Below, in pieces: positions 42,329 through 50,250 of a stretch of 64,000 bases of DNA; position 1 is the stretch's first letter, and every line of letters starts with the position of its first letter. The position numbers and the translations under genes were made by a program. Where the stretch lies: assembly GCF_020687245.1 (NCBI RefSeq), contig NZ_JAJEQG010000004.1, forward strand, positions 1 through 64,000, read 5' to 3'. Source of the stretch: Faecalibacterium longum CLA-AA-H243 (GTDB taxonomy: Bacteria; Bacillota; Clostridia; Oscillospirales; Ruminococcaceae). The notes under the pieces are model-generated. The model saw only the letters and a program-made list of their open reading frames with translations. It did not search any database and was not told where the DNA came from.

Positions 42329-42367
42329 CTGCCAAAACTTTTCCCTCCATTTTATGCGAAACGCCGG

Positions 42368-42396
42368 TTGCTTTTGGGGCGTCAGTATGCTATCTT
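42368..42396 (+). promoter_or_regulatory. promoter of PTS IIA gene
   Basis: TTGCTT (42368-42373), a 17-base spacer and TATCTT (42391-42396). Confidence 0.55.
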
Positions 42397-42430
42397 TGAA
42401 AGAAACATGAGTGGAAGGAAGGTTTTCTCT

Positions 42431-42949
42431 ATGGGCTTTTTGGACAGGCTCTTCGGCGGCAGGGCAAAGACTGCGGAAGAGACGCGGTTCTCCGGTGAAA
42501 AGATGGTCGTCAAAGCCCCCATGGACGGCATCGTTCTCCCGCTGGAACAGCTCCCGGACGAGACGTTCGCCGCAGCCATCCTCGGCCCGGGCTGCGGCAT
42601 CGAACCCACCGGCGGCACGGTCTACGCTCCCTTCGACGGGAAGGTCACTTCCATCGTCCCCACCCTCCACGCTATGGGGCTGGAAAGCACCGAGGGCATC
42701 GAGCTGCTCATCCACATCGGGATGGACACCATCGCCCTGCGGGGCAGCAGCTTCACCCCGCTGGTCAGGGAAGGACAGGCCGTCAAAGCCGGAACGCCCC
42801 TGCTGAACGTGGACCTCGACGCCATCCGCGCCGCCGGGCTCTCCACCGAGAGCGCCGTCATCGTGACCAACGCCGACGACCTGCCAAAGCTCCATATCAT
42901 CGCGGGCGGCATCGTCTCCACCGGCACGCCGCTGTTCAAATTCGAGTAA
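42431..42949 (+). CDS. PTS EIIA glucose-type protein
   Basis: This is 172 residues from the ATG at 42431 with GGAAGG upstream; an in-frame ATG at 42407 is less well placed. The EIIA-Glc fold is evident: KAPMDGIVLPLEQLPDETFA, then GTVYAPFDGKVTSIVPTLHA and ELLIHIGMDTIAL, with active-site His95 and the paired His80. It receives phosphate from HPr and passes it to a membrane EIIBC. No EIIBC gene is adjacent, so it is a stand-alone component that may serve several permeases. Confidence 0.9.
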   Translation: MGFLDRLFGGRAKTAEETRFSGEKMVVKAPMDGIVLPLEQLPDETFAAAILGPGCGIEPTGGTVYAPFDGKVTSIVPTLHAMGLESTEGIELLIHIGMDTIALRGSSFTPLVREGQAVKAGTPLLNVDLDAIRAAGLSTESAVIVTNADDLPKLHIIAGGIVSTGTPLFKFE

Positions 42950-42954
42950 GATAC

Positions 42955-42987
42955 AAAAAAGACATCTGCCGCCGGCAGATGTCTTTT
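42955..42987. terminator. bidirectional terminator
   Basis: GACATCTGCC (42961-42970) pairs with GGCAGATGTC (42973-42982) between runs of A and T. It serves the converging IIA and YczE-like genes. Confidence 0.85.
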
Positions 42988-42996
42988 TCGTTATGC

Positions 42997-43638
42997 TCAT
43001 GCTTTTTCGGGCTTATACTGCAGAACCCGCTCGGAGACGAGGCCGTTGAAGAACTGGATGAAGGGTCCGAGGCAGAACGCGCAGATGAGGGTGCCCAGAC
43101 CCACGAGACCGCCCAGGAGCCAGCAGAGCAGGGCGCAGAAGGCGTCGGTGAAGACGCGGCATCCGAAGTACTGGAAGTGCGTGTAGTCCCGCAGACCCAG
43201 CGAGAGGTAATCGTAGGGCGCGATGCCGAGGTCAGCCGTCTGGTAGAGGGACGCGCCCAGCGCCGTCACAAGGACGGCCAGCACCACCCACACCAGCTGT
43301 TCCGGCAGGGACGCTGCCGGGCCGAAGGCCGCGGCAATGGGGTCGTAGAAGAAGGTTATGATGAACCCCATGCCGATGCCGTTGACGAAGGTGCCAAGGC
43401 CGATGTACTTGCGCCCGAACCAGAATTCCAGCGCAAAGAAGAGGATGTTGGTGGCGACGTTCTGCACGCCCAGCGAGATGCCCAGCAGCTCGGCGAGGCG
43501 CATATTCAGCGCGCTGATGGAGTCGTTGCCAAGATGGGACTGCTTGAAGAGGGCGATGCCCAGACCAATAATGACAATACCCACCACCATACCCACGATG
43601 CGGCGGGTGGTCGGCTTTTGGGTGGTCGAAATGCTCAT
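42997..43638 (-). CDS. YczE/YitT-family membrane protein
   Basis: This is 213 residues from the ATG at 43638 (AGGAGG upstream). It has five to six membrane segments, including GMVVGIVIIGLGIALFKQSH, VWVVLAVLVTALGASLYQTA and a conserved LGIAPYDYLSLGL. This is the YczE/YyaS/YitT membrane family of unknown substrate. It has its own promoter and shares a bidirectional terminator with the IIA gene. Confidence 0.8.
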   Translation of the reverse strand: MSISTTQKPTTRRIVGMVVGIVIIGLGIALFKQSHLGNDSISALNMRLAELLGISLGVQNVATNILFFALEFWFGRKYIGLGTFVNGIGMGFIITFFYDPIAAAFGPAASLPEQLVWVVLAVLVTALGASLYQTADLGIAPYDYLSLGLRDYTHFQYFGCRVFTDAFCALLCWLLGGLVGLGTLICAFCLGPFIQFFNGLVSERVLQYKPEKA

Positions 43639-43666
43639 GAAACGGCCTCCTGATTTATTTTTCTCT

Positions 43667-43695
43667 ATTATAACGCTGCAGGAGGGTCGGCGCAA
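43667..43695 (-). promoter_or_regulatory. promoter of the YczE-like gene
   Basis: On the minus strand TTGCGC (43695-43690), a 17-base spacer and TATAAT (43672-43667). Confidence 0.75.
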
Positions 43696-43732
43696 TCAAT
43701 ATTGCACAATTATCTGTTCCATTGTGGAAAAC

Positions 43733-44668
43733 TCATTGTCTCAAGTCTTCTTCCAGCCGGGCCTTGTCCAGCCCCTCGCCGATGACGATGAGCACCTGCT
43801 GTCCCTGCGGGATGGGGGCTGCCGTCAGACCGGCGGCGGCAGCATTCAGCTCATACCACTGGCCATCATCCTCCACGAAGCCTTTCACACGGAGGACATT
43901 TCCGCAGGCTGGGTCGGTGAAGAGGGACGGGATGTTCTTTTCCAGCTGAGCACGGGGCAGACCCAGCTCGAGGAAGTAGGCCGAGGTGAAAGCATCATGC
44001 GCGTCGAAGTGGAGCTTTTCGCAGCTGGCCTGCCGGCAGCCGCACTTTGCGATGCGGGCCATATCGTCGCCGGTCAAATCGGCCCAGTCCTTTGCAATGA
44101 TCTCCTCCGGGCCGAACTTCCGGGAGCACTTGCAGGCTTCCAGCGCACAGGCCAGATGGGCTTCTGCCCCCTGCTTCTGCGCGTCAGAGGCCAGCTGACA
44201 GCGGCTCAGGAGGACACTGCCCGCCCATGCACTCTCGGAAGCGAGGATATATTCTGCCTGCGGGGAAAGTTCTTCCGGCAGAAGAGCATCCACGATGGCG
44301 ATGACATTGCCCAGCTGATACCAGCGGTCCAGAGGCTCGTCCCGCAGCACGTCGAAGAACTCGTCCACGTCAAAGATGCCGCTGGGCTCCACGATGACCC
44401 GCTCAAAGCCCCGCATGGCCATGGAGATGAGCTTTGTCCGCATCCGGCGCTGGTGGGTGTCGCAGTCGCAGCCGCCGCTGATGGTCTCCAGCTCCACGCC
44501 CTGCGCCTCGAGGTCCTGCAGGAGCATGGCGTCCACGTTCACCGCGCCGAAGTCGTTTTCCAGCACACAGACTTTGACGCCCTGCCCGGCCCACCATGCC
44601 GCGTATCTGCGCAGGAAGGTGGTCTTCCCTGCCCCGAGAAATCCTGTGATAAGGTCTACCTGAACCAT
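43733..44668 (-). CDS. CobW/COG0523 G3E-family GTPase
   Basis: This is 311 residues from the ATG at 44668 (AGGAGG upstream). Walker A is GFLGAGKTTFL (residues 9-19), with VEPSGIFDVDEFFDVL as the switch region and a C-terminal domain (NVLRVKGFVEDDGQWYELNA). The metal-site motif after the G1 box reads SGGCDCDTH rather than the usual CxCC. It also has a CGCRQASC cluster near 210-220. COG0523 proteins deliver or allocate zinc or cobalt. A zinc enzyme (carbonic anhydrase) is encoded next to it. Confidence 0.85.
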   Translation of the reverse strand: MVQVDLITGFLGAGKTTFLRRYAAWWAGQGVKVCVLENDFGAVNVDAMLLQDLEAQGVELETISGGCDCDTHQRRMRTKLISMAMRGFERVIVEPSGIFDVDEFFDVLRDEPLDRWYQLGNVIAIVDALLPEELSPQAEYILASESAWAGSVLLSRCQLASDAQKQGAEAHLACALEACKCSRKFGPEEIIAKDWADLTGDDMARIAKCGCRQASCEKLHFDAHDAFTSAYFLELGLPRAQLEKNIPSLFTDPACGNVLRVKGFVEDDGQWYELNAAAAGLTAAPIPQGQQVLIVIGEGLDKARLEEDLRQ

Positions 44669-44742
44669 TGTCCTGTCCTCCTGTTGTATCAGCTTTTTCA
44701 GCGTTAGTATAAACTGACAGCCGTCGATTGTCAAACACAGGA

Positions 44743-44775
44743 AACGGCCCTTTCCCGGTCTGGGAAAGGGCCGTT
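44743..44775. terminator. long hairpin between carbonic anhydrase and GTPase genes
   Basis: A perfect 14-bp stem (44743-44756 with 44762-44775). It lacks a long T-run, so termination is likely partial. Confidence 0.6.
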
Positions 44776-44797
44776 CCGCCGCAATGCTGGGAGTTCC

Positions 44798-45370
44798 TTA
44801 CAGGAATTCGACGCTGCCGTCCTCGATGTGGTACATCGCACCGACGACCCGCAGGCCCGTTTCCTCCTCGATGTTATGGATGCACAGGCTCTTTTCGATC
44901 TCCTGCACACTGTGCCGGACATTGAGACAGCTGGCCTTGTAGGGGTCCGTTTCATCCCCGATGGCCTTCTTTATCTCGTCTGTGATGTAGCGGATATAGC
45001 CGGAGGACTCGTGGTTGATGGCGGCATCCACTGCACCGCAGTGGGTGTGGCCCAGCACCACCACCAGCCGACAGCCCAGATGGCCGGCCGCGTACTCGAT
45101 GCTGCCCAGCTGGTGGTCGTCGATGACGTTGCCCGCCAGCCGGATGACGAACAGCTCACCGATGCCCGCCGAGAAGATGTTCTCCGGGATGACCCGGGAA
45201 TCCGAACAGGTGACGATGATGGCGTAGGGCGACTGGCCCTTCGCCCAGGTGGACATCCGGATACGGCGGGAAATATCGCCGCTCCCGTTTTCCGCGTTCA
45301 GATATTTCAGATTGCCCGCCGCCAGCTTGTAGATGGCATCGGCCGCGGTGCAGACTGGGGTCTCACGCAT
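44798..45370 (-). CDS. beta-class carbonic anhydrase
   Basis: This is 190 residues. The zinc ligands are Cys55 (VTCSDSRV), His108 and Cys111 (LGHTHCGAVDAA). The Asp57-Arg59 dyad is in the same CSDSR motif. It hydrates CO2 to bicarbonate, which supports carboxylation and pH control. The length is normal for the short beta type, with no signal peptide, so it is cytoplasmic. The next gene on the same strand is the COG0523 GTPase, which may supply metal. Confidence 0.93.
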   Translation of the reverse strand: MRETPVCTAADAIYKLAAGNLKYLNAENGSGDISRRIRMSTWAKGQSPYAIIVTCSDSRVIPENIFSAGIGELFVIRLAGNVIDDHQLGSIEYAAGHLGCRLVVVLGHTHCGAVDAAINHESSGYIRYITDEIKKAIGDETDPYKASCLNVRHSVQEIEKSLCIHNIEEETGLRVVGAMYHIEDGSVEFL

Positions 45371-45462
45371 TGCAGCAGCCTCCTTGGAAAAAAGTGGTAA
45401 AAAGTATCCTGCAAAAATGCCCGACCGTCCAACGAAGGGCAGCCGGGCGGGAGCTCAGTTTA

Positions 45463-46800
45463 TCAGAAGTGGATGACGCCGAGGATCAGACCAGCGACGA
45501 GGCAGACGATGGAAACACCCCACTGCCAGCCGAAGCAGTACTTGATGTGGTCCTTGATCTCGACACCGGCCAGACCGATGCCCAGATAGGTAGCGGGAGC
45601 CACCGGGCTGATGAAGGTAGCGCAGTTGCGGCAGACGACCATTGCGATGGCGATGTGAGCCGGGTTGACGCCGAACTGGTTGCCAACGCTGACCAGAACG
45701 GGCAGCAGGCCGTAGAAGTAGGAGTCGGTATCGAACAGCAGAGCCAGAGGCACACTCAGGATGCCGATGATGATGGGCAGGAAACGGCCCAGAGAGGTCG
45801 GGATGAAGCTTGCCATGACGACTGCCATCTTCTCCATGATGCCGCTCTTGCTCAGGACACCGAGGAAGACACCGGCGCACAGGATGGTGGAAGCCATGCT
45901 CAGGCCAGCGGAAGCGTGGCTCTTGATGATGGAGCTGTGCAGCTTCTTGCCGCGGTAGTTGACCAGAATGCCCAGAGCGCAGCCGACCATGAAGACGTAG
46001 TAAGAGGGGAAGATGTCCAGAACCAGCACGATGATGACGGCCAGAGTCAGGATGACGTTGAAGATGAAGTTCTGGGGACGAGCCAGAGCCTCATCCTTCT
46101 TGCCGTCGTCGGAGTCGTCGTACTTGCCGGCGTCCTCAGCAACGATGGCATCGCCGAGCTTTGCGATGCGCTTCTTCTCCTGCAGGCCCCAGAAGATGGC
46201 GGTGCCGACAGCCAGCACCAGGCCGACGATCTGCATGGGCATGAGCTGGAACCACAGGTCGTTGGGTTCCATCTCGATGACGCTTGCAGCGCGCATGGTG
46301 GGGCCGCCCCAGGGCATTAGGTTCATGACGCCCATTGCGGTGACGCAGATGAGCAGCAGGGTCTCACGGCGCATGTGCAGGCGCTTGTAGACGGGCAGCA
46401 TGGCGGGGATGGTGATGAGGAAGGTGGAAGCGCCGCCGCCGTCCAGATGGCCGATGATGGCGATGAGGCAGGTCATCAGAGCAACGCCGACGACGTTGTT
46501 GCCGACCTTCTTCATCAGCGCACCGATGATCTTGTCGAACATGCCTGCATCGGTCATGACGCCGAAGAACAGGACGGAGAAGATGAACAGGACAGCCGTA
46601 CCGTGGACGCCCTTGACGCCCTCCTTGATAAAGCCAGCCATTTCATCCAGGGTGAAAGCACCGGTAGCCACCAGAATGGCTGCGGTGATGGTCGAGACGC
46701 TGACGAATGCCAGTGCAGGGACCGTGACATTGCGCAGCAGCAGGACGATGACCGCAATCACCGTTGCAAAGCCGAGCAGAGCGAGGATCGTATCACTCAT
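45463..46800 (-). CDS. CitMHS-family citrate transporter
   Basis: This is 445 residues with about twelve membrane segments. MPWGGPTMRAASVIEMEPND, SPVAPATYLGIGLAGVEIKD and GHLDGGGASTFLITIPAMLP are typical of CitMHS proteins, which import citrate as a metal complex with protons. The substrate is inferred from family and from citDEF 3.4 kb away. Its promoter shares a 17-bp motif and spacing with the citDEF promoter. The hybrid kinase gene lies immediately upstream on the same strand. Confidence 0.88.
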   Translation of the reverse strand: MSDTILALLGFATVIAVIVLLLRNVTVPALAFVSVSTITAAILVATGAFTLDEMAGFIKEGVKGVHGTAVLFIFSVLFFGVMTDAGMFDKIIGALMKKVGNNVVGVALMTCLIAIIGHLDGGGASTFLITIPAMLPVYKRLHMRRETLLLICVTAMGVMNLMPWGGPTMRAASVIEMEPNDLWFQLMPMQIVGLVLAVGTAIFWGLQEKKRIAKLGDAIVAEDAGKYDDSDDGKKDEALARPQNFIFNVILTLAVIIVLVLDIFPSYYVFMVGCALGILVNYRGKKLHSSIIKSHASAGLSMASTILCAGVFLGVLSKSGIMEKMAVVMASFIPTSLGRFLPIIIGILSVPLALLFDTDSYFYGLLPVLVSVGNQFGVNPAHIAIAMVVCRNCATFISPVAPATYLGIGLAGVEIKDHIKYCFGWQWGVSIVCLVAGLILGVIHF

Positions 46801-46885
46801 GGGTTTGTACTTCCTTTCCTTTTTTCATTTGCCGGGGATGCATTCCGTTTTATCCTCCGGAATCATTCCCGTTCGTTATGGTTCC

Positions 46886-46962
46886 AGTATACAGACTCAA
46901 ACTTACAGCCCAAAGCCCTTCTCGTTACGGTTTGTTAAGAAATTCCTTAATATCCTGTAAGA
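46886..46962 (-). promoter_or_regulatory. citrate transporter promoter with shared operator
   Basis: On the minus strand the -10 TATACT (46891-46886) is preceded by TGTAAG (46907-46902) with 10 bases between. Further upstream TCTTACAGGATATTAAG (46962-46946) matches the citDEF site at 14 of 17 positions. A palindrome TTAAGAAATTCCTTAA lies at 46935-46950. Confidence 0.6.
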
Positions 46963-46999
46963 TTGTGTATGGAAGGTTGGATACAATAGAGTGCAACAC

Positions 47000-47027
47000 A
47001 AAAGGCGTCCTTTCGGACGCCTTTTGC
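47000..47027. terminator. bidirectional terminator after the sensor kinase
   Basis: AAAAGGCGTCC (47000-47010) pairs with GGACGCCTTTT (47015-47025). It ends the kinase gene on the minus strand. Confidence 0.85.
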
Positions 47028-47032
47028 GTTGT

Positions 47033-49186
47033 TTATTCTTTCCGGCTGTTCCGTATCTGGGCCAGCAGCGTAGACGCCGACACCGGTTTTACCACATAGC
47101 CGTCGATGACGCCGTGGCTGCGGGCGTCCACGATCTCCCTTGTGGGGGCATTGGTCATCACGATGCGGGTCATGCCCGGGTAGCGGCCCCGGATTGCCAT
47201 GCAGAAATCCACGCCGCTGCTGCTCATCAGGCTCTCGTCGATGGCAAGGACGTCGAAGGGCTGCTGCTCCAGCAGCTGGCGCAGCTCGCCCCGGCGGGAG
47301 CAGGTGGACACGCTCAGGCCCAGCGCACTGAGGTCTTTGTCCAGCAGGTCGAGGACCTTGTTGTTGTCGTCCGCCGCAAGAATGCGCAGCTTGCTGTCCA
47401 CGCCCCACTGCAGCTGTTCGCGCTCCTGCTGCTGTTCCAGCACTGGCAGATAGACATAGAAGGTCGTGCCTCTGCCGATGGTGCTCTCCGCCCGGATACG
47501 GCCCCGGTGGGTGCGGATGATCTGGTCAGCCAGGGCAAGGCCGAGGCCGGTGCCTTCGCCGGTCTTCTTTGTGGTGAAGAAGGGCTCGAAGATGTGCTGC
47601 ATCGTCTCCTTGTCCATGCCGCAGCCGGTGTCGGTGACGCTCAGGCAGACGTAGCTCGACCATTCCTCGGAAATCTTCTCTTCCGGGAAGAGCGCCGCCA
47701 GCTCACTGCGCGGCACGACACTGCCCCGGATGGTCAGCTTTCCGCCCTCGGTGCCGATGGCGTGGATGGCGTTGATGCTGATGTTCAGCAGCACCTGCTG
47801 CAGCTGGGTCGCATTGCCCAGAACGCATTCGCCGCTGAGCTCATTTTCTTCCTTCAGCTCCACGTTCTTCGGGCAGTTCGTCTCCACCAGCTTCCGGGTT
47901 CGATGGAGCAGTCCCTCCACCGACACGGCGTCGTAGACCGTCTCCACGTTTTTCCGGTTCATGGAGGAAATTTGTTTCACGACCTCCTGTGCCTTCTGCG
48001 CTGCCTCGCTGATCTCCATCGCGTTGTCATAGATCTCGCTGCCCGGGTCGGCGTCGGCCATAATGAGGTCGGCATAGCCGGTGATGGGGGTCAGGAAGTT
48101 ATTGAACTCATGGGCGATGCCGCCGGTGAGGGTCCCCATCATCTGCAGCCGCTGGCCGTGGGCCAGCGACTCTTCGCTGCGGTGGAGCTCTTCGAGGGTC
48201 TGGTTCAGGGTCTTCAGATTGCTGATCTCGGTCGCGCTGCGGCGGTCACGCTCCTGCAGCCGGAACATCTGGAACATGAAGAGCACCAGCACCAGCGCCA
48301 CGCCGCCGAAGATGAGGACCACCTTCACGAAGCTCTGCTGTACCGGCTCGTAGAAATCGTCGTAGTCCACCACGGCGCTGACGATCCAGAAGCTACCCCC
48401 CACGTCCAGATGACGAAAGGCGCTTATCTTATGCACCCGGGGCAGATCCGGGTCGGCCCACCAGTAGGAGTAGTAGTCCAGTGTGCCGAATTCCTCTTTC
48501 TGCTGAGCGCGCAGCAGCTCACTCAGACTGCTCATGTCCAGTTCCTTCCCCTGATAGATGCGCTGGCGGCCCTCCACGACTTTGATGCCCCACTGAACGG
48601 CTTCGGGGTGCATGACCACAAGGTTATCGTCATTCTTTATCATGATGTAGCCGTTCCTGCCGACATGGATCTCCGAGATGAGCTGCTGATACATGACCGT
48701 GGAGTCCACCACGAGGCAGGCTGTCTCATTCCCGACCTTCTTCTTCATCACAAGATAGTGCTCGCCGCCGCTGTGGTACTGCCAGTAGGAGATGTCCTCC
48801 GTCCGGGTGATGAGGACATCGCAGACGGCGCTGAGGCCGTAGCAGCTGTAGATGACCTCGCCGCTGCTGTTTTCCAGCCAGACGTCCCGGATGGTATCGC
48901 TCCGGGCCACCGTGGGGCGGAACGCTTTGCTGGCCTCCGCTTTTCCGGCGATGGAGTCCAGCCGGTCGGCGTATTCTTCCAGCAGAACGCGGATGCTGTC
49001 GGCGGTGCTCTGCACCACCAGCTCCATCTGCTGGGTCTGGCTGTCCATCATGGCGGTGCGGTAGTCCTTCCACACCATACCCACCACGACAGCCAGTGCG
49101 GCTACCGTGACGACGCCGATGGCCAGCGGCGCCCACAGGGTGCGCAGCGTCTGGAACCATGTCTTTTTCGGGGCGTTCTCCTTCAT
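47033..49186 (-). CDS. hybrid sensor histidine kinase with C-terminal receiver
   Basis: This is 717 residues. A membrane helix (about 19-41), an extracytoplasmic Cache-like sensor (about 42-285) and a second helix (about 290-312) are followed by a coiled coil. The H-box is LTGGIAHEFNNFLTPITGYA (His near 365), the N box is LLNISINAIHAIG, and EPFFTTKKTGEGTGLGLALA marks the ATP site. A C-terminal receiver has LAIDESLMSSSGVDF and VVKPV. It probably senses an external ligand, perhaps citrate by context, and signals to the divergent regulator. This is not the usual CitA architecture. Confidence 0.9.
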   Translation of the reverse strand: MKENAPKKTWFQTLRTLWAPLAIGVVTVAALAVVVGMVWKDYRTAMMDSQTQQMELVVQSTADSIRVLLEEYADRLDSIAGKAEASKAFRPTVARSDTIRDVWLENSSGEVIYSCYGLSAVCDVLITRTEDISYWQYHSGGEHYLVMKKKVGNETACLVVDSTVMYQQLISEIHVGRNGYIMIKNDDNLVVMHPEAVQWGIKVVEGRQRIYQGKELDMSSLSELLRAQQKEEFGTLDYYSYWWADPDLPRVHKISAFRHLDVGGSFWIVSAVVDYDDFYEPVQQSFVKVVLIFGGVALVLVLFMFQMFRLQERDRRSATEISNLKTLNQTLEELHRSEESLAHGQRLQMMGTLTGGIAHEFNNFLTPITGYADLIMADADPGSEIYDNAMEISEAAQKAQEVVKQISSMNRKNVETVYDAVSVEGLLHRTRKLVETNCPKNVELKEENELSGECVLGNATQLQQVLLNISINAIHAIGTEGGKLTIRGSVVPRSELAALFPEEKISEEWSSYVCLSVTDTGCGMDKETMQHIFEPFFTTKKTGEGTGLGLALADQIIRTHRGRIRAESTIGRGTTFYVYLPVLEQQQEREQLQWGVDSKLRILAADDNNKVLDLLDKDLSALGLSVSTCSRRGELRQLLEQQPFDVLAIDESLMSSSGVDFCMAIRGRYPGMTRIVMTNAPTREIVDARSHGVIDGYVVKPVSASTLLAQIRNSRKE

Positions 49187-49294
49187 ATCGAGTCCTCCTT
49201 TGGGGCGGTCTTGCTCTTCCTGTCTAAAAATGTTATAATTTTATTTATCATAATTGAAACAAATTTTCCGGTCAGAAAAGTGCAGGGAGTTATC

Positions 49295-49987
49295 ATGTCG
49301 TATCATGTTCTTATTGTAGACGACGATCCAGCAATTTGCAAACTTTTATCGAAAGTTATGATAAGCAATGAGATGGACCCTCTCGTCGTCAACAGCGGCG
49401 CGGCGGCGCTGGACCTCATCGCGCGGCAGAGCAGCACGCTGGATATGATCCTGATGGACATCACGCTGGGCGACATGGAGGGATTCGATGTCATCCAGAC
49501 CATCCGGCGCAACGGCGTCACTACACCGGTCATCATCATCAGCGGCCGCAACGAGGACTACGATTTCATGTACGGCCTCTCGCTGGGCGCCGACGACTAT
49601 GTCACCAAGCCCTTCCGTCCCCAGATTCTGGGCGCAAAGGTCAAGGCCCTCATCCGCCGCAGCAAGAGCTTCTCGCAGGAGAACAACCAGCAGATCAGCT
49701 GCGGGCCTTTCCTCTGCGACACCACCACCATGCGCTTTTATAAAAACAATGTAGAGCTGAACCTCTCCGAGAAAGAGCGCAGCCTGCTGCTGCTCTTCGT
49801 GCGCCACCCGCAGCAGGTGTTCACCAAGGACATGATCTACGAGCAGATATGGGGCAACCTCATCGCTGTGGACGACAACGCCATCATGGTCTACATCAAC
49901 CGCCTGCGCAGCAAGATCGAGGACAACGCCCGCACGCCCCAGCACATCATCACCATCCGCGGCGTCGGCTATCGGTTCGTGCCGTAA
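49295..49987 (+). CDS. OmpR-type response regulator, divergent from the hybrid kinase
   Basis: This is 230 residues from the ATG at 49295 (GCAGGGAG upstream). The long open frame upstream belongs to the antisense of the kinase and is not coding. The receiver has VDDDPAICK, MDITLGDMEGF with the phospho-Asp, and DYVTKPFRPQILGAKVKALI. The winged helix includes LSEKERSLLLLFVRHPQQVF and VDDNAIMVYINRLRSKIEDN. It is the likely partner of the hybrid kinase and the candidate activator of the citrate promoters. A strong terminator follows. Confidence 0.9.
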   Translation: MSYHVLIVDDDPAICKLLSKVMISNEMDPLVVNSGAAALDLIARQSSTLDMILMDITLGDMEGFDVIQTIRRNGVTTPVIIISGRNEDYDFMYGLSLGADDYVTKPFRPQILGAKVKALIRRSKSFSQENNQQISCGPFLCDTTTMRFYKNNVELNLSEKERSLLLLFVRHPQQVFTKDMIYEQIWGNLIAVDDNAIMVYINRLRSKIEDNARTPQHIITIRGVGYRFVP

Positions 49988-50016
49988 ATAAGCGTTTCGC
50001 TTCCCCACAACAAAAG

Positions 50017-50057
50017 AAGGTCCGCTTCCTGCGCGCGGTGCAGGGAGCGGACCTTTG
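50017..50057 (+). terminator. terminator of the response regulator gene
   Basis: AAGGTCCGCT (50017-50026) pairs with AGCGGACCTT (50046-50055), with an inner TCCTGC/GCAGGG stem. Confidence 0.8.
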
Positions 50058-50103
50058 GTTTTATGCCGGTATAAAACACAAAACCTTGAAAAAGGAGAAT
50101 CGC

Positions 50104-50250
50104 ATGAAGTTTGTGTGCATATTTAGCCGCAAAAGCGGGGGTGAGAAGAGCGAAGGAATCTCCGTGAATCCATTCCGAAGCGTGGTTGGCAAGCCACATT
50201 CCCGCTTTTACGCTATATCACTCAATCTTCGCGGAAAGAGAAAGGCTTGA
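50104..50250 (+). CDS. possible 48-residue protein overlapping the citF 3' end
   Basis: The ATG at 50104 follows AAAAGGAGAATCGC, an excellent ribosome site. The frame gives MKFVCIFSRKSGGEKSEGIS and ends in a basic tail, antisense to the last 29 bases of citF. The same DNA can fold: AAAAGCGGG (50131-50139) pairs with CCCGCTTTT (50201-50209) around smaller stems, so it may instead be a structured RNA or a citF terminator. Low confidence as a protein. Confidence 0.3.
   Translation: MKFVCIFSRKSGGEKSEGISVNPFRSVVGKPHSRFYAISLNLRGKRKA

Noticed and set aside
41258-43000. A 580-codon minus-strand frame over threonine aldolase and IIA
   Set aside because: It is a shadow of two well-supported plus-strand genes with clear family motifs, and has low-complexity composition.
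46991-49294. A very long plus-strand open frame continuous with the response regulator at 49295
   Set aside because: It is the antisense of the hybrid kinase gene in GC-rich DNA. The regulator has its own ribosome site and a canonical start at 49295.
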